Shown here piece after piece: positions 45,846-57,600 of a stretch of DNA of 64,000 nt. The notes beneath the pieces were generated by a model. The model was not told the origin of the DNA. It saw only the letters and a list, made by a program, of their open reading frames with translations, and made no database searches. The position numbers and the translations under genes were made by a program. The first letter of the stretch is position 1; every line of letters starts with the position of its first letter. The DNA is from Panicum virgatum (taxonomy: Eukaryota; Streptophyta; Magnoliopsida; Poales; Poaceae). The stretch lies in contig NC_053138.1 of the NCBI RefSeq assembly GCF_016808335.1, forward strand, positions 56,264,951 through 56,328,950, written 5' to 3'.

Positions 45846-46487
45846 TGTTGCACTAGTAGAGAAAATTTCCTATATGACCTTAGCTCTTTCTTTTTTGGCA
45901 TTTTTTTTTCAAAACTTCCCTCTATATGACCCCTTAACTTCATTTTCACCTTAATCTAGCCCTTCTGTTAATTTTAAGTGTTAATGGTATTAACAGCCAC
46001 GTGAAAAAGACCATTTTACCCCTATTTGCATTTCCATGATCAAATATTGCTGCTATGATGGAAGTGTATATAAATATTTGTGTTATTTTGGAAAGACCAT
46101 TTTACCCATCTACATGAGCATAGCATTTACGTGATTTTGTGTGTGTGTATAAACATTTGTGTTATTTTAGAAAAAAAAATTATACACCAGCTCCATGCAG
46201 CAGCAGACCATTTCGGTGTGTGTGATTGTAGTATGTATGCCTAGTCCACTATATCTAGCAGCATGCAATCCTTGCATGTATGTTCCTTTTTTTTATAAGG
46301 AATGTTATTTTGAAAAAAAAATTACACCAGTTTCACGCAGCAGACTATTTCGGTGCGTGGGATAGTAGTGTGCACCCCTCTGTATCTAGCATCATGTAGT
46401 CTCTGCATGTGTGTTCGTGCCGTTTCTATTTCTTTATATAAAAACATGCAGCTTATATTGCCTATTGGTTGTAGGCGTGCAGCTTTT
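45846..46487. other. AT-rich DNA with a ~145-bp duplication
   Basis: 46185-46300 and 46320-46435 share ACACCAG...GCAGCAGAC.ATTTCGGTG.GTG.GAT.GTAGT and ATCTAGCA.CATG.A.TC. No gene. Confidence 0.6.
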
Positions 46488-46658
46488 CCTATTGCACTGC
46501 TGGGAGCCACGGAGCTCTCGCTGGAGCTCCACGCGTTCCGTGAAGCCCGGAGAGAGCTCGGAAGGGCAGTATCTTTTAATCAACCCGATATGTGTAGAAT
46601 CGCATTGACAAAAATGGAGAGAGATATAGCAAACTGTATCTATGAGCTCGAATGTTGA
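46488..46658 (+). other. Unidentified exon-like fragment
   Basis: An open frame of ~55 codons to TGA at 46656-46658. The translation is protein-like (ELSLELHAFREARRELGRAV, DMCRIALTKMERDIA) and of different GC content from its AT-rich surroundings, so it may be a relic exon. No family recognised and no partner exon nearby. Confidence 0.3.
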
Positions 46659-48049
46659 TGCAGAAAAGCAAAGAGTACAGTAGTAGAAATATATTTTAGT
46701 TAAAAAAACATTCCAACCTCTCGCAGCAGTAGAAATGTAGATTGAGTAGATTGTTGCCCTTGTTGTGCCCATGCAACGAGACTTATGTGGTCATGCATGC
46801 GTAGGCTTGCAGGAGTTAAACAGGCATGGCATGAGCCTGACTAGCTAGCTATTACAACTCTATATTTTTATAACTCAGGTATCCGTAATCCCATACATAT
46901 GCCTAAAAATTTGTATACATCCGCCAGTGAATATAACTCTTTATTATTTTTGTTTCACTTATCAGTTTATCAATTTCCAAGATTGCACATGTATCTTTCA
47001 TTTTTTGTTTATTTGTCAATAAATAATTTATTAATTAATATAAATTTTAAAGTTTAAAATTTAAAATAAATATTTCAACATAAACAATTACAATAAAATA
47101 GATTAATATTAAAAATAATTTCATTGATAAATAAATCACTAAATTATTTGGAAATTAATAAGACTAACCAATTTAAAGTAATTAACTTACTCTCTATGTT
47201 ACATTAGTGATGTTGAAATGAATATCATTAGTCACTAACCATATAAATAACTTTTATAAAATTTTAATGGATCACCAGTAGAGATAGTATTGGATACACA
47301 ATATTTTTTCAAATATGAATTTAGATTCAGATATGAATACGAATATCCATATATTGACATATTAACATTTTAACACATAGATCATTCAGATTTTCTGATT
47401 TCCATATACATCCTTACCTAAAAGATCCTGTCCATACCTTAAAAGATCCTAGGAGTAACCATTGAACTCAATGCCTGATTTCCATATATGGACTTTCTAG
47501 TTTGTTACCAAAGGTACTTGCTCGTTGAAGTGTTTTTGCATGACACAAGAGTTCCTAACTAATCCTTAAAAAAAGAGTTTCTCATTTTTTGAATCACCAT
47601 TTCTGTATATTGATGATAATCATATATATATATATATGGTTTATGCAAATCTTATTTTATTGGAAATTGAATAATATGTGGTGGCTCGACCAACGCCCGC
47701 GCAATTCCTTGAAGCATGAGGTTGTATACGCGCCCCATACTTCTGACTCGTATCCATACTTTCTTCTGTGTGTTTTTTTTTCTGGTAAAGTTGCTAGCAG
47801 CGAGCTGAGGCAAATTGTCATCTAACTTTTATTATTTCTTTTATTACAAATTATAAATCATCTTATTTTTAGATATATAATTATTATGCACATAAATGTA
47901 ATAAAAGTTAAAATATTTTTTATAATTTAAAATGGAGGAATACTACAACGATAGATGGATGGCATGTACAATTATTGCACCATATGCAAAAATAATATTT
48001 TGCAAATAATCCACTGGGAGTATTATATATATTATTTAGTGTCTTGATG
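46659..48049. other. AT-rich intergenic DNA
   Basis: No coding region. 47030-47130 is almost pure A/T. The part next to 48050 would be the 3' UTR of the second TMEM205-like gene. Confidence 0.5.
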
Positions 48050-50119
48050 TCACAGCGCCAGCTTGCCGGCGAGGTAGCAGGAGTGCGCGGCGAGCCCGGC
48101 TGCTGTCGCGGAGGTTGCCAGCGCCGAGAGGGCATGGGCTGTCCAGAACCTCCCGTTGGCCATGGCGAGGGTGGCGCAGGTCTCCGCCGCCCTCGCGTTG
48201 CTCCGTATGCCGGGGATGGAGCCGATGCCGCCGAGGCCGAGGCCCCTCTCCACCTTGGGCCTCTCCCGCACGGCCTGCACGCACATGCATAATAATATAT
48301 ATTTTTTAAAGGAGACCCCCCCTGTTTTTATACTTATTACTTCATATTTATTTACATGTCATATTTGATTTAATCTAAGTTAAGTTTGTTCAACTTTGGT
48401 CTAATTTATAGAAAAATACAACAACTTCTACAATATCAAATTTATTTCAGTGAATCTACCCTTGAATATTTTGATAATGCATATCAAAAGTAGTATAGAT
48501 GGTGTTATATTTTTCTATAAATTTGATTAAAGTTCAATAAATTTGAGTTAGGACAAAGCAAATATGATATGTAAAAAAACCGGCGGGAGTTTTGAAAGCA
48601 ATAAGGGCATACAATTAAATTTCCCTTTGTCACGCATGCCAACGAAAAAGAGAAATTTTCTGTGGCACGGGTAATGCGATGTGCGACATGCATGCATACA
48701 GGATTATTAATTAATTCTACAGCCCTGTTGCATTTTTTTTCCATCCCCTCAATGGCCGATCCACAGTCCAGTCCTGATCGATCGAACCGATGATCAGCTA
48801 CAGTACGTAGTACTCGCGATGCAGTTCACACTAAAAATAGGGTGTTTTAGAGTCTTTTCGCTCATAGAATGTGTGTATAAATAAGCTCTAAATTTTTTAT
48901 ATAAGAGTATTTAAACTTAGATCACAGATAGTTCTATCCCAATAAACCAAACTGTATTAACTTTGATCAAATTTATATATAAGAGTACGAACATATATAA
49001 GATATCAGCAAACAAAACATAGCTCAATTGGTAAGGACGTAAGGTTTCATGTGATGGAATCTGCCCATCCGAATTTGAATCCTCGATGGATGCCACGTAG
49101 GAATTGAACTCCCCAATCCCCATGCTATATTAGAATCTTATCCTGAGCTACTAGATTAGTAAAAATATTAATGTATGTTAGCTAGGTGATCGACATGAGC
49201 CACTAATTATATTAATCTCAATTGTTCTGGTTCTTGATTGTTATTGGCACGAAATGAGCTCATTCAACACCCTCGAGGCATCGGATAGATCAGATTTAGG
49301 CCCCGTTTGGCAGGGCTCCGACTCTTCCAAAAACAGCTCCGGTTCTGGCTCATCAGATGGAGCGGCTTCTCTGGTGGAGTTGAAGCCGTTTTAGAAAATG
49401 TTTGGCAAAACAGCTTCACTTGTTAGATTGATGTGTAAGCCGCGTGAAGCCACGATTTCATGGCTTCACTTTGCCTGTGTAAGCCACCGCTGGCTTCAAA
49501 ACCGGCTTCACACGTGAAGCCGGTTACAAAACAATTGTTTGGGAGGGCTTCACCTGGAGCCGCTGGTGAAGCCGCTCCAGAAGCCCTCCCAAACGGGGCC
49601 TTATACTACCTCGAGGGTCCTGGGGGTGAAGACGAGCAGGTTGGCCAGGTCGAGCCCGGCGGCGGCGACGAGGACCACGAGCTGGCGCCGCTCGGCGGGC
49701 GAGGCTGCTGCCCGCCACGGGAGGTGGAGCCACGCGAACGCCGCCGCGGAGGCCGCCGTCAGCGCCAAGCACGCCGGGAACACCTTCCCGCGCAGGCTGT
49801 CCATCATGTGCCTCGGCAGATTCCTTTCAGTTCGCAGTTTACCCAATCAGCACAGATCGAGGGCTAAAAAGAGACGACAGAGATCGGTAACCGATCGACC
49901 AGCAGGCAGCAGCTGGCGTTCTTACAAGAACATGATGAAGCCGCCGATGAAGATGGCCCAGACGGTGGCGCCCCACGACGTCGCGAAGCAGAGAAGGTAG
50001 GCCAGCTTCACGACCGTCGTCGTCGACGTAGGAGGCGAGCCGCCGAAGAGCCCCGCGGGGGCGAATGCAATGCCGCCGCCGGCGAGCAATACGGCCGCCA
50101 CCATTATTAGAAGGAACAT
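48050..50119 (-). CDS. Second TMEM205-like (DUF4149) membrane protein, 210 aa, three exons
   Basis: Exons on the minus strand: 50119-49926 (194 nt), 49823-49610 (214 nt; acceptor TGAAAG, donor GAG|GTAGTA) and 48274-48050 (225 nt; acceptor GTGCAG, stop TGA). They total 633 nt or 210 residues, the same as the paralogue, and the intron phases are identical (after base 2 of a codon, then between codons). Shared blocks are KLAYLLCFATSWGATVWAIF, IMF-NLPRH, K-x-FPA and NLLVFTP. Exon 3 is more divergent and very Ala-rich (AAGLAAHSCYLAGKLAL at the end); the MMKKRHKIER block is replaced by VRERPKVERG. Coding GC is much higher than in the first copy. The promoter has a TATTTAAA on the plus strand at 50187. 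A Tourist-like MITE sits 10 bases inside intron 2. Diverged tandem duplicate, likely expressed, function unknown. Confidence 0.8.
49017..49140 (+). mobile_element. tRNA-like SINE remnant in intron 2 of the second TMEM205-like gene
   Basis: ATAGCTCAATTGGTAAG resembles a pol III A box and CCGAATTTGAATCC a B box ~50 bp later. Ends and TSD are not clear. Confidence 0.35.
49299..49600. mobile_element. Tourist-like MITE (302 bp) next to the exon 2 donor
   Basis: Inverted ends GGCCCCGTTTGGCAGGGCT and GGCCCCGTTTGGGAGGGCT (reversed), with TSD TTA at 49296-49298 and 49601-49603. The interior is rich in GAAGCC/GGCTTC words. It lies at intron position +10 from the donor. Confidence 0.9.
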
Positions 50120-50186
50120 CGTCGACTAGGAGGTGGGCGGCCGGCAAAGACCATGTGCAACAAGCAGCGCGCGGACCGTGTGCACC

Positions 50187-50194
50187 TATTTAAA
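50187..50194 (-). promoter_or_regulatory. Possible TATA box of the second TMEM205-like gene
   Basis: TTTAAATA on the minus strand, 68 bases upstream of the ATG at 50119. Confidence 0.5.
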
Positions 50195-50290
50195 CGTCTA
50201 AAAAATTATAAATTAAAAAATAGCTAAAATGATGTAGATCTTGTCAAGAGCTACAACTTTGGTGTAGAGATTGTTTCCATTCAAATCTAT

Positions 50291-50291
50291 C

Positions 50292-50345
<54 letters not shown>
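50291..50345 (+). repeat. (TAA)n microsatellite
   Basis: About 18 uninterrupted ATA/TAA units upstream of the second TMEM205-like gene. Confidence 0.95.
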
Positions 50346-50346
<1 letters not shown>

Positions 50347-51345
50347 GTTGAAACAATTGAAATCTTTTCTCACCAAGATTAGGCCCACCGTACCCCTCAC
50401 AGAGGCCCCATTTGTCGAGACAAAAGGTTTGACGAAAAAAAGAAGATGATTGGTTTCATCAATATTTTTCATCAAAATTCTAATACTTTGTACACAAATA
50501 ATTTCCTATACGCACCTCTTGTACCCGCGCATTACTTTTTTTTTGACACACACTTTATTTTTCTTTACACATGCATTCACCTATAATTCATCATTATTGG
50601 AAGGATAACAATTGACATTATTATTTATGGAAGGACAAGAAAGATGTATATTATTTTTTAAATAAAAATAAATGATATCGTTGCTTGATGAAAAGAAAAT
50701 TAAATGCGTGCCAAGGGTTTTGTAACTAATTTTATAATTAGATTTTATTTAATATTTTTAATAGCAAGATTTTTTTGATGTGATAGGACTAAAGTTTAGG
50801 CAGAACCAAACAGCCCTACAAAATATATTTATAGCATGTGCTACTGTATGAGATTGCATCGCAGAGGGGTCGTTGTTCATCTTCTTCCCGAGAGGGGGGA
50901 GGGGGTGGAGCGGCCGACGGGGATGAGTGGGAGTTGGGGGTGCGGCCGGTGGTGAGGTTGCGGGCGGCCGGGTGGTGGACAAGGCCGCAGAGCTTTAGGG
51001 TCTGGGGTTACCCGGGTCTGGGGACTTCAATGGCCTCGGGATATAGAAAAGAAGGGGGTTAGGGCGACGGCGACGGTTCGGTTCGGTTGGCGAAGGGTGA
51101 GGCGGCGTGGGAGCGCCGCCGGCCGCCAGGCATGGTAGGACCCCCATTGGGCAGTGGCTGGTGGCGGGGTGAGAAGAAGGCGACAGCGGTGGGCAAGTGT
51201 CACGGTGGCGAGAGTGGTTAGCGGCGACGACAGTGGAGGAGGAGAGCAGCGGAGGTGCCGGCGGAGCTATGGGAGACTGAGGGCACTGCTCTGCGATTGG
51301 ATGAATTCCAATCGCAGAGAGTGACAGAAGCTCCCTTAGACCTCA
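50346..51345. other. Intergenic; GC-rich half ends in a perfect hairpin
   Basis: 50346-50840 is AT-rich with nothing recognised. 50850-51340 is GC-rich without a recognised gene, and ends with a perfect 12-bp inverted repeat CTCTGCGATTGG (51289-51300) / CCAATCGCAGAG (51308-51319) around ATGAATT. ATCGCAGAG also occurs at the left edge of this block (about 50856), so it may be an unclassified mobile element. Confidence 0.4.
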
Positions 51346-51359
51346 GCATTGTTGTGAAG

Positions 51360-51540
51360 GGGGGATGAGGGAGGCGAGCTTGACGCAGAGGCTCTTCATG
51401 TGCTGCCGCCTCTTCCTCTCGATCTCCTTCCTCTCCACCCCCGCCGCAGATGCGCCGCCGCGGCCGCTGCTGTCACTCGCGCTGCTTCTCCTCCCTTCCG
51501 CTGCCGTATTGCTGCTGCTGCTACTCCTCTTAACATCCAT
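51360..51540 (-). pseudogene. Start of a bHLH transcription factor gene, antisense, inside the LINE's boundaries
   Basis: From ATG at 51540 the minus strand encodes MDVKRSSSSS, a Ser/Gly/Ala linker, and then the bHLH basic region and first helix: ERKEIERKRRQHMKSLCVKLASLIP. The Glu and two Arg that contact the E-box (ERKxxExxRR) are present. The similarity ends at the Pro encoded by 51361-51363, one base before the TSD border; loop and second helix are absent. Bases 51541-51640, between its ATG and the start of LINE ORF1, would be its 5' UTR. A truncated copy, not a working gene. Confidence 0.8.
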
Positions 51541-51658
51541 CTCCTCACATTAATGAAGGGACAATGCCTATGTGGAAACTAAGTAGCAAAGCAATTGGCC
51601 TCTTCCCGTCTCGTTTTTGATATGGACAAGAAGCGACTGACGAGGGGTGTGTAGCTGA

Positions 51659-54607
51659 GTGAGCTCCGCACCGCCGGTGACCACTCCGGTCCCGGCGGCC
51701 ACAAACGCCCACCGCCGGCGGCCACTCCGGCCCCGGCGGCCACCTCTCCCGCCGGTCCTGCTCCCCCAAATGGCTCGCCCTCACCCGCCCCCGCATGCGC
51801 CGCTCCCCCACCCACCGCCTGCGCCGGCACCCCAGCCGACGCCGCCCAAGCTCAAGATCCTTCGCCGCCCGTCCTCGCCTTGCAGCGTCACGGTAGCCTC
51901 GTGGACTTCCTCCAGCAGTCCGCGCAGCATCCCGTGCAGCAGCCCACGAACGCCCCTCCCTCTCTCAGATCTGGATCTGAGCAGGCACTTCACTGAGACC
52001 CCGCCGCCCCGGCCGGATTGCGGCCGGCCGCGATTCCGCGCGGCATCCATGGTGCCCGACACGCCGGAGGAAGTTCAACGCACCTACGCGGAGGTGGCCA
52101 GGGTGCGTTTTGCGTCTCCTCCAGTGCGTCCCCAACGGCCGGCACGGCAGCAGCTCCAATCCGCCATTACCATCCCACCCAGGAGCAATTACTTCACCCA
52201 ACGCCGTCCGTCTCCTCCGCGGCAGGCCTACGGCCGTGGCGTCACCCTCCGCCTCAGCCTGCTGAGGAGCTGGAGCCTGGCTGTTGCCGCGTTCAAAGTC
52301 GCCGCCGCTCGACCCGCCGCCAACCGGAGGTACGACGGAGTACGACACTTCCATGGCACGGGCGACGCCCCACTTCAACCGGGGACGAATCCATCTCGCC
52401 GGGTCTACAAGCTTTCCGCCAGAAGACGCTGGGCAGGTGCTTCGTCTGCCTCAGCACGAGCCACCGTGCCGCCGTCTGCCGTGACCCAATCCGCTGCTTC
52501 CGCTGCCGGTGCTTCGGTCACAAGGAGCGTGACTGCAGGGCTACCGCAAGAAGCTCCGGCCACAAGGAGCGCGACTGCAGGGCCACCGCAAGAAGCACAC
52601 CTTATGGGCGCCGCGTCCCGGTCGACAAGGTCTGGGTCCCCACAGCGACGCCCCAGCGCAAGGAAGAAGAAGTGCTCCCGCCACCGCCTACGTGCGTTGA
52701 AGGGACCACCATGCTGCAGGTGGGCGACGCCGCGATTCGCCCTGAGGAGGACTGCATCGACGTCGACCTTCACGCGTGGGAGAACACCGTCCTGGTGTCC
52801 TGGGCCATGCGCGCGCCGCAGGGCACCGGGGCCGCCGACGTCGCCGCGGTCTTGCGCGAGGAGTTCCGGCTGCACCACGACGAAGTCACCGTCACCAACC
52901 ACCACCCGGAAGCTTTCCTCATCAGGTTCAAGCATGGCAGGCACTGTGCTGAGGCGGCCAAGAAGGGCCACGCAAACCGCCAGGGGGTTGAGCAGCCTGC
53001 GCCACGCCGGGGGCGCGCTGCTCATGTACAGGGTCCGCCTGTGCCTGGACGGCGTCTCGGGGCACGCGTGGACGGAGGACATCGTCGAGAAGATCATCAG
53101 TAGGCGTTGCGAACTTGAACAGGTGGAGACCAACATCATGCTTCCGGCAGAGACGAAGACGATTGATCTGTGGGCATGGACCGCGGACCCGAGCGCCATT
53201 TCCAAGAGGGTCTGGCTCACCTTCAACAGCAGAGCACGCGACAAGCAGCGTCCTCTGTTCGTGTGACAGAGACGCCGCCGGCGCACTGGCAGCACGGGCG
53301 CAAGTACTGCGTCTATGTGCACCTCGACGAGATTCACGACTACACCCGTGCGACGGTCGACCACATTGGCGCCATAACATCGGCGAAGCGCCGGCTGCCA
53401 CCGTGGCAACTGGGGGTGGCTGATGGCGCCAAAGTGCCCAGGCGCCTCTCCGAGACCCCTTCTCCTCCTCCGCCACACAAGGGGGGGGCACACCGACGTC
53501 AACCGTGAACGGGAACGTTCACCACGTAGGCGTGACGGGAGCAGCAGCGGCAAGCACGGTGGGGGACGAGGGCACACGGAGGTAATCGGCTCCCAGCTGC
53601 CTCCGGTTCCTGATGAACATGTCGTTCGCTCTCGAGGCATTGTGGAGCTGCAGGACATCTTCGCGCGGCAAGCTTCGGCGCTCCAGGACACCACGCGCAC
53701 CCTCCTGGCGGCTTACGGCAACGGGACGGGGGGTGGCACACGCGCTGCTGCGCACCTGCTCGAGGACTACTATCTCAAGGCGGTGGCACTGGCTGCGCAG
53801 CTTGGCTTTGGCAACACCATGCTGTGTGGCGTGGCTAGGAACGCTGCCTGGCCCCCGCTCACGCCGGAGGCAAGGGGATCTCCTGTGGCGCCGGCTGACG
53901 GCGGACTGGCTGCGCTGGTGGCTCGCCTTGCTAGCCGAGTGGTGTCCGCCCCACCGGAGGTGCCGGTGTGCGGCATCTTCGCTCGTATCAAGACGGCTTT
54001 GCAACTTGTTCCAGGCCCATCCTGCGACGATGTTGAGGCAGCCCTGCAGCAGATGGAAATCCAAGGCCGTGACTTTCTATGGCCCCTACCGGAATCGCCA
54101 ATCAGGGTCGTGACTGGGCAGTCCGGGCTGCCAGCCACACCCCAGAGGACGGCCGAGGAGAATGACTTCCCCAACATCGCCAACCTTTTCGTCACGCCTC
54201 CACAGCCGGCGCTGCGCCAGCCGCCGCCACCACCATCATCATGCAAGGCAAGAGACAATCAGCCCCCGCCGCGACGCCGCCAGAAACGCACCTTCGACAT
54301 GTCCACCGTTCGTCGCAGTGCCCGCCTGGCCAATGCACCGCGGATGGGTGCTGTTCGCCGCGCGCAACGCAATCTCTGCCGAAAGCTAGGGATGCTTCAG
54401 GATGAGCTTGAACCGATTGAGAATGTTCTGCAGGAGTACCTGGCGATGTTCAGCGGGCCGCTGCCGTCGGAGATCATTGCTGCGCTCACAGCCGCGTTCA
54501 ATCTTGATGATGAAGAGGTGGAGCAGATGGACTTTGACCTGGCAGCCTTGGTGGTCGACGGCATCGGCGACGTGGAGAACGCTGCTGCTGTCCTGGCCGC
54601 AGCATAG
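51659..54607 (+). pseudogene. LINE ORF1 (zinc knuckle, DUF4283-like, nucleic-acid binding), frameshifted
   Basis: ORF1 of grass L1 elements coats the RNA. It starts Pro-rich. Two zinc knuckles follow at 52436-52540: CFVCLSTSHRAAVC, then CFRCRCFGHKERDC, whose second half is duplicated in tandem. After a DUF4283-like region (52740-53250, with LHAWENTVLVSW, LLMYRVRLCLDG and IDLWAWTADP) comes KYCVYVHLDEIHDYT, then a Pro/Arg-rich and helical C-terminal part (53560-54607) ending NAAAVLAAA. The coherent reading passes from frame 1 to 2 near 53000, back to 1 near 53270 and to 2 near 53490, so at least three indels interrupt it. Confidence 0.75.
52506..52590 (+). repeat. 42-bp tandem duplication in the zinc-knuckle region of LINE ORF1
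   Basis: GGTCACAAGGAGCGTGACTG... (from 52515) is repeated 42 bases later as GGCCACAAGGAGCGCGACTG..., doubling GHKERDCRATARS. The frame is kept. The two copies differ at about four sites, so the duplication is not brand-new. Confidence 0.85.
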
Positions 54608-57600
54608 AGATGCTGCTGCTGCTGCCAACCCCATGCGGCTTCTACCTTTTCATCATGTATCACGACATCAAGACGTGTTTGTATCCTCTGTCCTGCGCCG
54701 GGATGCCACAGGGCTGCTTTTGGTGGCGACGGCGCTGCTTTGCTCCTTCAAATGCCTTTCGATTGGGCTGTAAGCTTCGAGTTGGCTGTATTATCTACAT
54801 CAACACTTGTCGTCACTGCAATCTGTTTCGTGGTTGGACGTGGTCAGTTTGTCATCAGAGTCGGCTCCCTCCAAATTATGATAGGCCCTGACATTGACAT
54901 GTTGTGTTGGAACGTCCGAGTGCTAAATCAACAGGCTCGCAAGGACGTTGTTCATCAGATAATTTCAACCACACCCTGTCACATAGCTGCCCTCCAGGAA
55001 ACTAAGCTCCAATCGGTTGATGCTCAAACTGCATGTTACCTGGGAGGATTCAAGCTCACGAAGTATATTTGCAAGCCTTCTGACGGGCCGTCAGGAACCA
55101 GAGCAGGACTACTACTCCTTTCGAACGATGACCAGGTTGATGTCTCAGAAATTGTCATTGGAAACTATCACATATCGGCAACGATATAGCTGCGGGTATG
55201 TGGCACTCTTTTTCGCCTCTCAAACGTCTACGGCCCATCACGACACAACCACAAAGTCGCCTTCCTCGACGAGATGAGATCGACAGTGCCGGCTCAGGGA
55301 ACAAAATGGGTCATCATGGGAGATTTCAATCTGATCTACAAAGCGACTGACAAAAATAACTCAAACCTAAATCGCCGACTTATGTCGCTCTTTTGGGATG
55401 CGCTAAGCGAGTGTGAGCTCAAAGAACTACACCTACAAAACCGAAAATTCACCTAGAGCAACGAGCAACAGAACCCGACCCTTGTCAAGCTAGACAGAAT
55501 CTTCTGCAATGCAGAATGGGATGCTCTATTCCATACTCATGCTCTCCACGCTCTATCTACGTCGCACTCGGATCATTGTCCTTCACTACTAACAAATCAA
55601 AGCGGCCCGCGACGACCTCGAACTTTCAAGTTTGAAAATCATTGGCTCAAGTTGCCGCGGTTCACTGAAGTTGTCCAGAAAGCCTGGAATGCTCCATCCG
55701 AGCATCATGAGCCCTTCCACCGTCTTTATCATAAACTTGGTGCCGTAGCTAAAGAACTCTGCGAATGGAACAAAATTTTTTTTCCTGGCGCCAGAATGCA
55801 ACTCCTGATGGCCGCAGACGTCATCCTCCAGTTAGACAAGGCACAAGAGCTCCGACCACTAACCGACAGCGAGACAACACTACGCAAAAAAACTCAAACG
55901 CAGAGTCCTTGGTCTTGCAGTCATTGAGCGTGCTCGGAAAAGACAAGCGTCACGCATCACAAACCTAAAGCTAGGAGACGCAAACACGAAATATTTCCAC
56001 CGCAAGATAAACGGCCGGCGACGCAAAAATCATGTTCAGAGGCTAAAGAATGGAGCCGGGTGGGCAATCAAACATGAAGAAAAGGCGCAGGTGGTGCAGG
56101 ATCACTATGAAAAAATGATGGGTCGGCCAGATCGACGAGAGGTGGATATTGACTGGGGTCAACTGCAGCTACCAACAATAAACATTCAAAATCTGGATGA
56201 GCCTTTCACTGAGGCTGAGCTCAAGAGGGCCATTTTCGAAATGCCGAGCGACAAGGCCCCTGGACCGGATGGATTCACAGGGGCTTTCTTCAAGGGCTCA
56301 TGGGAAATCATAAAGGACGACGTCATAGAGGCGGCAAATGCATTCCACAACCTCCGCACAGGGAGTCTATCTCTGGTCAACACGGCCAACATTGTTCTAC
56401 TACCAAAAAAAGACGGAGCCGAGTCAGTGGAGGACTTCAGACCAATCAGCCTCATCCACTTCTTCATCAAGATCATCACCAAAACTCTAGCCCTAAGGCT
56501 TGTCCCACACATCGGTACAATAATCTCCCCAACTCAGAGCACTTTCATCAAAAAAAGGAGTATACACGACAACTTTCTATCAGTCCGCAACATGGCCAGA
56601 CACTTCCATCGTAACAAAATCCCGGCGCTCTTCCTAAAGCTTGACATCGCGAAAGCTTTCGACTCGGTGAGATGGGATTACCTGTTAATTTTACTTGAGA
56701 AAATGGGCTTCCCAACTAGATGGAGAGATTGGATAGCTGCTCTTCTCTTCACCTCCTCATCACGGATCATGTTAAACGGAATACCAAACAGGCCGATATC
56801 TCACGGAAGAGGCCTCCGCCAAGGAGACCCACTCTCCCCACTACTGTTTGTCATCGCCATTGAACCCCTTAGAGCGCTGCTGCATTTGGCAACGGAGAAA
56901 GGCCTAATTAGCAAACTGAGAGGAAGAAGCTTAAACATCAGAGTCTCCATGTACGCGGATGACACGGCAATCTTCGTAAATCCAATAAAAGAGGACATTG
57001 GCGCCCTCACAGAGCTTCTAAATAAGTTCGGGGGAAGCTTCCGGCCTAAAGACAAACTTCAAGAAATCGAGTGTGGTGCCAATCCGGTGCGAGGGCATCG
57101 ACCTTGATTATGTCCTACGTGGGCTGCCAATCATCAAGACAAATTTTCCGACAAAGTACCTAGGCCTCCCTCTGACCACGGGGAGACTTAAGCGCATCCA
57201 TTTCCAACCTATTATAGACAAAGCCATCGGCAAGCTAACTGCTTGGAATGCAAGGAACATAGCGCCGGCGGGCCGCCTCACTCTAGTCAAAGCAGTGCTC
57301 ACTTCCCAGTCGGTCTACCTGCTAACAGCTTTGGATGCTCCTAAAGCTATTCTGGAAGAAATTGACATCATAAGGAAAAGATTTTTTTGGGCCGGCACGG
57401 CGGCAATTACGGGAGGGAAATGTAAAGTAAACTGGGTCCGTTCTGCTCGGCCAACTCAGTTGGGTGGCCTGGGTATCCTCAATCTCAAGCGCTTTGCTAG
57501 AAGCCTCAGGCTGCGGTGGTTATGGCAAGAATGGAAAGAATTTGACAAGCCATGGATAGGATCGGAGATCCCATGCAACGAAACGGACAAGAAACTTTTC

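Noticed and set aside
51343..51540. Intact small bHLH gene
   Set aside because: Loop and second helix are absent and the fragment ends at a LINE border.
52405..53700. A 431-codon minus-strand open frame opposite LINE ORF1
   Set aside because: No domain recognised; the plus strand has zinc knuckles and DUF4283-like sequence. A composition effect.
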